Positions 9,277 through 17,054 of a stretch of DNA of 64,000 nucleotides are shown here, piece after piece. The notes under the pieces were generated by a model, which was not told the origin of the DNA, did not search any database, and saw nothing but the letters and a program-made list of their open reading frames with translations. Made by a program: the position numbers and the translations under genes. Where the stretch lies: the NCBI GenBank assembly GCA_026710085.1, contig JAPORT010000005.1, forward strand, positions 47,980-111,979. The letters run 5' to 3'. The stretch's first letter is position 1. Every line of letters starts with the position of its first letter. The stretch comes from Flavobacteriaceae bacterium. GTDB lineage: Bacteria > Bacteroidota > Bacteroidia > Flavobacteriales > Flavobacteriaceae.

Positions 9277-10294
9277 GTGCTAGTAGCTGATTAATTTTTT
9301 TTACGAGGCTTGGGCCTTCATAAACGAACCCCGTGTAAATTTGGATTAAGTCGGCGCCGGCTTCTAACATTTGAATTCCATCTTTGGGTGATTGAATACC
9401 ACCAACACCGATGATATAAAATGGTTTTGTTTGAGTTTTTCTGATGTAAGACACAACTTGTAAACTGCGTTTTAACAAAGGTTTACCACTCAAACCACCA
9501 CTTTGATTGTGTTGTTTTGACTTAATCCCATTTCTTTTGATCGTGGTATTCACTGCAATAATTCCTGAGAGATGACATTCTTCTACAGTTTGTATCACGT
9601 CATCGATTTGAGAAAAACTTAAATCAGGAGATATTTTAAGCAACAGAGGAATTGGTTCGGATAACTTTTGATTTTCCTTCATCAGCGGATGGACTAATTC
9701 TCTTAAATGTTTTTTTTCTTGGAGTGACCTTAACTCTGGAGTATTAGGTGAACTTACGTTGATGGCGATATAATCAGCAATGGGAGCCATCTTTTTAAAA
9801 CAGATTAAATAATCAGAAGCTGAGTTTTCGATAGATGTCGATTTGTTTTTACCAATATTGACTCCTAAAATGATATTGGTTTTATTTTTTGCTTTTTTGA
9901 TTCTTTGGGATATAACTTCAATGCCGTCGTTATTGAATCCCATCCGATTAATCAATGCATGATCTTTCGATAACCGAAAAAGTCTTTTTTTTGGATTGCC
10001 CTTTTGAGGTTCTGGTGTAACCGTTCCTACTTCAATAAAGCCAAATCCAAAATGGGATAATGCCTCAATTGAGTTTGAGTTTTTATCAAAGCCTGCTGCT
10101 AGACCGACAGGATTGCTAAATGTTTTATGAAAAAGTGTCTTTTCTAATGAATTCGATGATACAACATACCTGCTTTTAATCAACCATTGAAATGGCTTAA
10201 TGGATAAGATGCATCTAATGACTTGAAGGACGATGTGGTGTGAAAGTTCAGGATCAAGAGCAAATAATATCCGTTGAAAAAAAAGTTTATACAA
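9260..10294 (-). CDS. pyrD: Dihydroorotate dehydrogenase (quinone), class 2
   Basis: Membrane-associated flavoenzyme (344 residues) that oxidises dihydroorotate to orotate with quinone in pyrimidine synthesis. The N-terminal 40 residues form the amphipathic quinone-site extension of class 2 enzymes. Conserved segments are NPVGLAAGFDKN, FIEVGTVTPEPQKGNPKKR, NRMGFNNDG, the catalytic Ser region INVSSPNTPELR and the FMN-site GGIQSPKDGIQMLEAGAD. It overlaps the converging M42 gene at the 3' end. Confidence 0.95.
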   Translation of the reverse strand: MYKLFFQRILFALDPELSHHIVLQVIRCILSIKPFQWLIKSRYVVSSNSLEKTLFHKTFSNPVGLAAGFDKNSNSIEALSHFGFGFIEVGTVTPEPQKGNPKKRLFRLSKDHALINRMGFNNDGIEVISQRIKKAKNKTNIILGVNIGKNKSTSIENSASDYLICFKKMAPIADYIAINVSSPNTPELRSLQEKKHLRELVHPLMKENQKLSEPIPLLLKISPDLSFSQIDDVIQTVEECHLSGIIAVNTTIKRNGIKSKQHNQSGGLSGKPLLKRSLQVVSYIRKTQTKPFYIIGVGGIQSPKDGIQMLEAGADLIQIYTGFVYEGPSLVKKINQLLALSQSN

Positions 10295-10333
10295 GCCTAT
10301 TAGATCTTGATTGAATCAATAAAAACTCGAACT

Positions 10334-10627
10334 TTAAGTTTTTTTGGGAGGGGGATTCAATTTGGCACTTAATTCTGTTGAGATGGCAGATCTTTCAAGT
10401 TTTATTTTTCCGGCCATCGTTTCTAGGATAACGGTTGTGTCTTTGTCTACAACTTCAAAAAGTTTTCCATGAATACCACTTTTGGTGATGACCTTATCTC
10501 CTTTTTTTAAATTACTTTGAAATACTCTTTCTCTTTTAGCTCTTCTTTGCTGTGGGAGGATAATAAAGAGAAAAAAGACAACAAAAATGAGCAGTAAAAA
10601 AGGTATTTGATTTGACATCCCTTCCAT
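10334..10627 (-). CDS. yajC: Preprotein translocase subunit YajC
   Basis: Single-pass inner-membrane protein (97 residues) of the SecDF-YajC accessory complex. It has one N-terminal membrane helix (IPFLLLIFVVFFLFIILPQQ) and the conserved cytoplasmic segment NLKKGDKVITKSGIHGKL. MEGM and MSN are both possible starts; the internal Met at residue 4 may be used. It follows the DUF1573 lipoprotein gene with a short gap on the same strand. Confidence 0.93.
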   Translation of the reverse strand: MEGMSNQIPFLLLIFVVFFLFIILPQQRRAKRERVFQSNLKKGDKVITKSGIHGKLFEVVDKDTTVILETMAGKIKLERSAISTELSAKLNPPPKKT

Positions 10628-10654
10628 TTTAAATCGATGTTTCTTTAAGTCTAA

Positions 10655-11113
10655 TTAGTCAGTTTGAATAGTTGCTTTGATTCTTACTCTTTCTTGACCA
10701 TTAGCAGTGTTTGTATATAGAGTTACTGTCTTTTGTTGATTTCCACTAAATCCAGTTGAATCAAAACTAACGATAATCGAATCTTTTTGACCAGGCGGAA
10801 TCGGAGTGTTGGGAAATTCTGGAATCGTACACCCACAACTTCCTTCTGCATCCAATATTTGTAAGTCCGCATTTCCAACATTAGTGATATAAAAAGTTGT
10901 TTCGACTTTGAGGCCTTCTTGAATCGATCCAAAGTCATGAATCAACCGGTCAAATTCTAAAGCTGATTTCTGAATTGGGTCCAAATTATTTATTGCCTGG
11001 GTTTCTGATTGAGCAATTAAATTTCTTTCCTTAATCTTATCTGAGGGACGTTCTTTACACGCAGCTACAAAAAGTATTCCCAATAAAATTGTAAAATAGA
11101 ACTTATAATTCAT
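10655..11113 (-). CDS. DUF1573 domain lipoprotein
   Basis: Predicted lipoprotein of 152 residues when started at the internal ATG 11113 (MNYKFYF), which gives a normal signal peptide and lipobox (LFVAACKERPSD). The mature part is a DUF1573 immunoglobulin-like domain: FGSIQEGLKVETTFYITNVG, GSCGCTIPEFP and IPPGQKDSIIVSFDSTGFSG. The family is very common in Bacteroidota and its function is unknown. It is upstream of yajC on the same strand, a common arrangement in the phylum. Confidence 0.85.
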   Translation of the reverse strand: MNYKFYFTILLGILFVAACKERPSDKIKERNLIAQSETQAINNLDPIQKSALEFDRLIHDFGSIQEGLKVETTFYITNVGNADLQILDAEGSCGCTIPEFPNTPIPPGQKDSIIVSFDSTGFSGNQQKTVTLYTNTANGQERVRIKATIQTD

Positions 11114-11131
11114 GAATTTAATTTTTAACAA

Positions 11132-12103
11132 ATTTACAGAAACTTAACTTTAGAACACGTCTATTATATGGTAATCTATCGAAATATTCTACTAGAAACT
11201 TTTTTTAGAGTGACTATTTCGACTTCTCCATTGACTGCCCAACCACACAAGATCATCTTGTATTTCAATGCAACCAACTATAATAAAACAAACATCAACA
11301 GACAAAACATTGGTATATTCCATACTTTACTCCTGCATCATATTTTGATGAGAGTCAAATTAAATCTTTCTATAAAAACAAATTTCTTGTAAATAGATAA
11401 GGTCTCTTTTATTTCTTACTTCCGGATACATTATTAGTCAAACTTGTAACGATCATTTAAAAATTTGGTCTTCGCTCTTTAATAAAGCCTTGAGAAGGCA
11501 ACTTTAAAAATTTTATGGATTACTTTCATTTAAAACTTTAATGACCACAAGTTCAACGATCTAGTGCAACAATGAAAATCCGTCGTCAATTGTTTGATTG
11601 GAAGGTTATTAGGGGTCCGTTCAAGTATTTCATATCGATTGTGAAATGTACTTATATCGTAAACTATCTGTTTGAAACGAATATAAAAAATGGGCGTTAA
11701 TAATTTCCCTTAAAGACCTCATTTCGAAACGAGTTGTTGTTGCACTTGATAGTTGAACATGGCAATGAATCATTCTTATTGTTGATTCATGACAAACAAA
11801 ACATTTCATACTTGATTAGTATTCTGTATCATCTCTTTTTATCTATCGTTTCTTCCTTCTTCAATGGGTTCCCATACGCAATACTCTAAAATGATTCCGT
11901 ATATGGCGAAAGTAGAATGAAAAAAGATTAAAAGAGATGAACAAAATTTGGCTGTTCAGGACTCAATAGGATATCTCACTTTCAACTGATTTTAGAATAA
12001 AACAAGTTGGTAAAAGCACCTCATAAAAAGTGATTATAAGAGATATCATCAACACTGCAGATTAAAAAAACTACAAAAAACGCCATTGATTATGATTTTC
12101 GAA
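11132..12103. other. Long intergenic region carrying a MITE-like element
   Basis: About 970 bases between the DUF1573 lipoprotein and the 3' end of nusB. It holds the element at 11551-11758. A 74-codon plus-strand frame (11168-11392) has no family resemblance and random-looking composition, so it is not called. Nothing else is recognised. Confidence 0.5.
11551..11758 (+). mobile_element. MITE-like element, copy 1 (208 bp)
   Basis: Bounded by 20-base inverted repeats: left GTTCAACGATCTAGTGCAAC (11551-11570) and right GTTGCACTTGATAGTTGAAC (11739-11758), which pair with two mismatches. The whole 208 bases align with the element at 16748-16954, including shared internal segments such as CGTCGTCAAT, GTTTGAAAC and ACGAGTTGTTGTTGCAC. 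No transposase is encoded, and no clear target-site duplication is visible. It looks like a non-autonomous element moved by a transposase elsewhere. Confidence 0.75.
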
Positions 12104-13003
12104 TCAACGATTGTTTAGTAACTGATCCAATATACCATTGATGAATTTAGCGCTTTTTTCAGTTGAATAATCATTAGCTATTTCTAGATATTCATTGATT
12201 GTAACTTTAGGCGGAATATCTTCAAAGTAAAACAGTTCTGCAATAGCTACAGTTAAAATTGCAGAATCAATAGTTATTAATCGATCTAAAGTCCAATTTT
12301 TAATAAATTTTTGATGTTGACTTTTTATATGTTTTTCATTCAATAAAACATAGTTCAAAAGATTGATGCCAAATTGAATTTCTTTTTGATGCGCGATTGA
12401 ATGAGGAATAATAGATTTTGGAGCCTGTATTTCGTCCATTTTTTTAATTACTTTAAGCATGTAAGAATTAACCAATGGCAAATCATCGGTAAAAGAAATA
12501 GAATAGTCTTGATAAATTTCTTGAAGTGTTGATGAAGGAGCTATAATATTTTTGAAGATATAAATCAAAAGTTTCTGGTATTCATTTTTTGAGGGATCGG
12601 GAAGATTTAAAAAGTCTTGATACTCTTGTGATTGAAATAAATCACGAATCAATAACTCTATGAAAGAATCATGTTGGTTCCAATAATTTTTGATGTTTTG
12701 AGGAATTTTTTTTAAATCAGGATGTTGGATTAAAACATTTAAGCTCGGGTTAGTTGCTAAACGATGATACTTCAACTGTGCCTCTTGATTAATTGTCATT
12801 GATTTTTGAATCTTACTAAGTTTTTCTTGTGCAATTAGATGGATTTTTCGAAATAAAGCAAGTTCTAATAACAATAAATCCGTAACTCGATTCAAAGTTG
12901 TTTCTAGTAATCTCTTGGCTTGATGTTGATTGGATGGTGTATTGATTAAAAAAGAATAAAATGATTGAACAACTCGGATTCGAATATGGCGACGCGTGAT
13001 CAC
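12104..13003 (-). CDS. nusB: Transcription antitermination factor NusB (long form)
   Basis: RNA-binding antitermination factor for rRNA transcription. At 299 residues it is about twice the length of E. coli NusB. The NusB domain is in the C-terminal half (DRLITIDSAILTVAIAELFYF, PPKVTINEYLEIANDYSTEKSAKFINGILDQLL). The N-terminal extension starts with a partial NusB-like segment (TRRHIRIRVVQSFYSF), as usual in Bacteroidota. It is divergent from the ABC exporter gene. Confidence 0.92.
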   Translation of the reverse strand: MITRRHIRIRVVQSFYSFLINTPSNQHQAKRLLETTLNRVTDLLLLELALFRKIHLIAQEKLSKIQKSMTINQEAQLKYHRLATNPSLNVLIQHPDLKKIPQNIKNYWNQHDSFIELLIRDLFQSQEYQDFLNLPDPSKNEYQKLLIYIFKNIIAPSSTLQEIYQDYSISFTDDLPLVNSYMLKVIKKMDEIQAPKSIIPHSIAHQKEIQFGINLLNYVLLNEKHIKSQHQKFIKNWTLDRLITIDSAILTVAIAELFYFEDIPPKVTINEYLEIANDYSTEKSAKFINGILDQLLNNR

Positions 13004-13103
13004 TTTCAGAAAAAAAGAACAATAAAGAATGCAAAGATAAAGTTTCGAAAACGTTGAGTTAATGGTTGGATTCCTATTACTTTGGTCTGATTTTATATTT
13101 TGA

Positions 13104-14846
13104 TTGAAAGCCCTCAGATACCTTAATAAATATTTCTATAAGTACCGTAAAATGTTGATGGTGGGAATTATTCTCACTATTGTGGCTCGTGTTTTTTCCC
13201 TTCAAGTACCAAGAATGGTAGGTAATTCATTAACTCAAGTCGAGCTTTATTTAACAAATTCAAAAGATGCGACAGAAAATATTCAACAAATTTTATTAAT
13301 CAATATTTTAATCATTTTGGCAGCTGCTTTACTCTCCGGTTTATTTACATTTTGGATGAGACAATGCATTATTAATGTTTCGAGATACATTGAGTTTGAT
13401 TTAAAAAACGAAATATTTTCTCACTATTTAAGACTAACCCAGCGATTTTTTAAGAATAATAGAACCGGTGATTTAATGAATCGAGTAAGTGAAGATGTCA
13501 GTAAAGTTCGAATGTACTTTGGTCCCGCATTGATGTATTCGATCAATACCATAACTCTATTTGTGGTCATCATTGCTTATATGTTTTCAGTTGCTCCACA
13601 GTTAAGTGCTTACACCATTATTCCTTTTCCAATTTTGTCGATTTTGATATACAAGCTTTCAAGGCGAATCAATATCAAAAGCACTAGAGTTCAGGAAATG
13701 CTCTCTAAAATGTCCACATTCAGTCAAGAAAGCTTCAATGGCATTAGTGTCATCAAATCGTATCGAATTGAAAAAAGAATGGAAAAAAGCTTCGATATCA
13801 TGACTCGTCTGAATTATCAGAAAAGCATGGATTTAGCAAAAATTCAAGCTTGGTTTTTTCCATTAATGATTTTGCTGATTGGTTGTAGTAATCTAATTGT
13901 CATTTTTATTGGCGGGAAAAAATATATCGATGGTTCGATTGATATTGGCATCCTAGCAGAATTTATCATCTATGTTAATATGCTGACATGGCCTGTAGCT
14001 TTAGTTGGATGGATTACTTCGATTGTTCAACAATCAGAGGCTTCACAGCAAAGGATCAATGAATTTTTGAAAGAATCCCCAGAAATTCAAAATGGAGTTG
14101 AGAATTTAAAAGCACAGACCCCGGATATTAAATTTCATCAAGTAAGTGTACGCTATCCCGAAACGCAAGTAAAAGCCCTAAATCTCGTTTCGTTAGAAAT
14201 TCCTTATGGCCAAACAATTGGAATTATCGGAAAAGTCGGATCTGGAAAAACGACATTACTCAATTTAATTCCAAGATTGTATGATTCTGATAAGGGACTT
14301 ATCAAAATAGATCAAATCAACATTAAAGAATTTGATCTAAAAAGTTTGAGAAATGCGATTGGTTATGTCCCTCAACAGAGTTTTTTATTTTCTGAAACCA
14401 TTGAAGACAACATTCGTTTCGGAAAAAATGAAGCTACTTTCAATGAAATACAACAAGCAGCAAAAAATGCGTCAGTACATCACAACATTATAGCTTTTAA
14501 AAACGGATATAAAACACTACTTGGAGAACGTGGTGTGACTCTTTCTGGTGGCCAAGTTCAAAGAATATCCATAGCTCGAGCACTATTAAAAAATCCAAAA
14601 ATTTTATTACTTGACGATTGTCTCTCAGCAGTTGATTCTGAAACAGAAAAAACTATTTTAAATAATTTGAGGGAATTAAGAAAAAATAAAACCACGATTA
14701 TTGTATCGCATCGAATATCATCAATCGAAGATGCTGATGTTATTGTTGTTCTAGAGAAAGGAAATATTATCGAATATGGAAATCACCAACAACTTTTTAG
14801 CGATAAAAAATACTATTATGATTTATATCGAAAACAAAATAGTTGA
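13104..14846 (+). CDS. ABC transporter, fused permease and ATPase (MsbA/MdlB-like)
   Basis: Half-transporter of the exporter type (580 residues): a six-helix type 1 domain to about residue 320, then an ATPase domain. Walker A is GKVGSGKTT, the signature is LSGGQVQRISIARALL and Walker B is ILLLDDCLSAVD. In Walker B the usual catalytic Glu is Asp, which occurs in heterodimeric exporters. TTG 13104 is the only start compatible with a full first helix. Cargo is unknown; lipid or drug export is typical of the family. Confidence 0.88.
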   Translation: MKALRYLNKYFYKYRKMLMVGIILTIVARVFSLQVPRMVGNSLTQVELYLTNSKDATENIQQILLINILIILAAALLSGLFTFWMRQCIINVSRYIEFDLKNEIFSHYLRLTQRFFKNNRTGDLMNRVSEDVSKVRMYFGPALMYSINTITLFVVIIAYMFSVAPQLSAYTIIPFPILSILIYKLSRRINIKSTRVQEMLSKMSTFSQESFNGISVIKSYRIEKRMEKSFDIMTRLNYQKSMDLAKIQAWFFPLMILLIGCSNLIVIFIGGKKYIDGSIDIGILAEFIIYVNMLTWPVALVGWITSIVQQSEASQQRINEFLKESPEIQNGVENLKAQTPDIKFHQVSVRYPETQVKALNLVSLEIPYGQTIGIIGKVGSGKTTLLNLIPRLYDSDKGLIKIDQINIKEFDLKSLRNAIGYVPQQSFLFSETIEDNIRFGKNEATFNEIQQAAKNASVHHNIIAFKNGYKTLLGERGVTLSGGQVQRISIARALLKNPKILLLDDCLSAVDSETEKTILNNLRELRKNKTTIIVSHRISSIEDADVIVVLEKGNIIEYGNHQQLFSDKKYYYDLYRKQNS

Positions 14847-14937
14847 ATATTAGTTCATTTAAAATACTTTTGAAAAAAAATAATTTCGTCTACTGAAATG
14901 ACAATGACTATGTTGACTTAAAATAAATTAAATTAAA

Positions 14938-15321
14938 ATGGAACAGGATCCTTCATATATGAATCGCAAAGACGTCTTTTCACGTGTGTTTAGAGCTGGA
15001 AGACGCACTTATTTTTTTGATGTTAAAGAAACTCGTGCCGGTGATTATTACTTAACCATCACTGAAAGCAAAAAACATTATAACCATGATGAACAACCTT
15101 ACTATCGTAAGCATAAAATATATCTTTATAAAGAAGATTTTAACGATTTCAAAGAAGCACTAAAAGAAACGATGAAGTTTATCATTGATAACAAAGGGAC
15201 TGAAATTATTTCAAACGCTGGTAAATCAATAGAGAATCAAAATGAAGAAAATCCATTGGAATCATCGGATGAAAATTTAGATCAACTAGATGATGAAAAT
15301 TTTCAATTTGGTGAAGAATAG
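14938..15321 (+). CDS. PUR-alpha-like nucleic-acid-binding protein (DUF3276)
   Basis: Small protein (127 residues) with a single PUR repeat: VFSRVFRAGRRTYFFDVKET, GDYYLTITESKK and IYLYKEDFNDFKEALKETM. Bacterial PUR-alpha relatives such as Borrelia BpuR bind single-stranded DNA or RNA and regulate gene expression; the same is inferred here. The C-terminal 40 residues are acidic and low-complexity (ESSDENLDQLDDENFQ), as common in Bacteroidota versions. Confidence 0.85.
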   Translation: MEQDPSYMNRKDVFSRVFRAGRRTYFFDVKETRAGDYYLTITESKKHYNHDEQPYYRKHKIYLYKEDFNDFKEALKETMKFIIDNKGTEIISNAGKSIENQNEENPLESSDENLDQLDDENFQFGEE

Positions 15322-16138
15322 GTTCGCATCGTCTACACTCAAGTAATTTCTTTTTTATCCTATTCGATTTAATTTCTTCGCTTTATGGTTCGAACCTAAA
15401 CAAAATCTAATTATTAAATCGTCGTACGAAACAAGCTCAATGAGAGACAATTTGGTTGTACTGTTATGATGATAAACAAATAACGATGCTCATCATCTGT
15501 TAGGCTCAAAACACAAGCACCTCAAGTATATGACGACGTTTTGTTGAATTAACACCTATATCTTCATTATCTATCGGGTAGTCAATATTGATGACTGTTA
15601 ATCTACGTTTTGGAATTAATATTTTAATTCCTTTTTTATTGGATGTTGTATCATAATCAAGTACTCCTGCAGTACGGTCATGAATAAGGCTTGTTTTAAA
15701 ACGCTTTATAATAGGTGCTTTTACCAGAAGAGGTTTGAAAAAAATAGCTAATTTTTGATCATGAAAATGTATTTTCATGATTTCTTAGACCATCTTTTAA
15801 ATGCATTTTGGAGTAAATTCTTGTTGTTTCATTTTCAAAACATTTGACGACAAAAAATCATATTCGAAATAATCCTAATCTAACATAGGATAAAAACTGA
15901 GGAAACTTTTAAGTTTCCAATAATCAGATCGTATGAGTTATAAGATAATCAATATGATAACGACTTATTTCTTCTAAGGGATTGATATGTGATTCAAGTA
16001 TGAAGACATCTAAGTGATGTCTGTGGATTTTTAGTTAATAATGTAGAAAAAAATCGCGGGGAACCACATCATTGTCCGAAGTTAGTCCAATAACTTTCAT
16101 GGATTTATCAATGTTTACAAGGTTCAAAATGATGAGAA
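15322..16138. other. Long intergenic region with one doubtful frame
   Basis: About 817 bases. The only frame of note is on the minus strand at 15506-15778, listed separately. A GGTTCGAACC palindrome at 15387-15396 is not part of a tRNA. Nothing else is recognised. Confidence 0.45.
15506..15778 (-). CDS. Doubtful hypothetical protein, possibly a gene remnant
   Basis: A 90-codon frame with reasonably protein-like composition (for example RFKTSLIHDRTAGVLDYD and IKILIPKRRLTVINIDYP). I recognise no family, and there is no signal peptide or membrane helix. It sits alone in an 817-base gap without an evident promoter, so it may be the remains of a larger gene or chance. Confidence 0.25.
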   Translation of the reverse strand: MKIHFHDQKLAIFFKPLLVKAPIIKRFKTSLIHDRTAGVLDYDTTSNKKGIKILIPKRRLTVINIDYPIDNEDIGVNSTKRRHILEVLVF

Positions 16139-16708
16139 TCAGTTTAAATTTGATAAAAGTTGCCCCAAAGTTGGACGAAATTTATCATTGAAAATGACTT
16201 GATAGTTTCCAAACTCATCGAGACCATCTGAATCAATTTGTTTAAATCTTAACTTTACAAAATATCTAGGAACTCCTTTTCGATTATATCGAGTTGTTAC
16301 TTCATAGTGAAAAGGAATGAATGAAGTCGGATTTTCTAATTCTAGCATCTGTGAAGAACCTTCAATAACAGTAGTTAGTAAATCTATAGAAGTAAAATAT
16401 TGATTCCAATTTTCCGTATCAGTTTCTTGATTAATTCGATCTACAAACTCACCTCCTTTCAATTTGTTAAAGATAACTTGGCCATTGGTGTCAATAGTTC
16501 TTTCGATGGTCAACCTATCGATGATGACTTTTAAGTCGAGTTCAACGAGGATAGTGTCTTTTGCAGCTGTTCTATACTGAATCGACTGAGTATCCAAATC
16601 AATTGATACGACGCCACCCCAAATAGGGTATTGAGATGATGAAAGATGGAAGCAAACAAAAAAAACAAATATTGATATAAAAAACTTCAAGTGCAACGTA
16701 ATTGACAT
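16139..16708 (-). CDS. Exported protein of unknown function
   Basis: Protein of 189 residues starting at ATG 16708, with an N-terminal signal sequence (FFISIFVFFVCFHLSSSQ). The open frame continues to 16816, but that extension is translated from the MITE-like element at 16748-16954 and is not part of the gene. The mature part is beta-rich (GGVVSIDLDTQSIQYRT, YEVTTRYNRKGVPRYFVKLRF). I recognise no family. The element lies only about 40 bases upstream of the start and has probably altered or supplied the promoter. Confidence 0.65.
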   Translation of the reverse strand: MSITLHLKFFISIFVFFVCFHLSSSQYPIWGGVVSIDLDTQSIQYRTAAKDTILVELDLKVIIDRLTIERTIDTNGQVIFNKLKGGEFVDRINQETDTENWNQYFTSIDLLTTVIEGSSQMLELENPTSFIPFHYEVTTRYNRKGVPRYFVKLRFKQIDSDGLDEFGNYQVIFNDKFRPTLGQLLSNLN

Positions 16709-16747
16709 CAAAATTATGTTATTAAAAGATTTTAATATCGAAGATAA

Positions 16748-16954
16748 GTTCAACAATCTAGTGCAACAATTAAAATTCGTCGTCAATGGTTTGACTGGAA
16801 GGTGATTAGGGTCCATTCAAGTGCTTCCTATCATATTGTGACATGTCATTATATCCTAAGCTATTTGTTTGAAACAAATCTAAAGAATGGAAGTGAATCA
16901 TTTCCCATAAATACCTCATTTAAAACGAGTTGTTGTTGCACTAAATAGTTGAAC
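16748..16954 (+). mobile_element. MITE-like element, copy 2 (207 bp)
   Basis: Left end GTTCAACAATCTAGTGCAAC (16748-16767) and right end GTTGCACTAAATAGTTGAAC (16935-16954) form imperfect 20-base inverted repeats. It aligns with copy 1 over its full length with scattered substitutions and small indels, and is followed by the same CATRGC flank. It encodes no protein. It sits between the unknown exported protein gene and the M14 peptidase gene, which diverge here. Confidence 0.75.
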
Positions 16955-17054
16955 ATAGCGAAATATCTTTTGATGAGAATAATAGCTTCAACATGACCTT
17001 AAACAGAAGCATCATTCTTAATCTATATTTGCAATGATTCGTAATTCTTGATTC

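Noticed and set aside
11168..11392. 74-codon plus-strand frame
   Set aside because: Composition looks random, no family resemblance, isolated in a long AT-rich gap.
15387..15396. GGTTCGAACC resembling a tRNA T-arm
   Set aside because: No acceptor stem, D-arm or anticodon arm around it; a chance palindrome.
16709..16816. 36-codon N-terminal extension of the exported protein gene
   Set aside because: Translated from the MITE-like element; the downstream Met gives a proper signal peptide.
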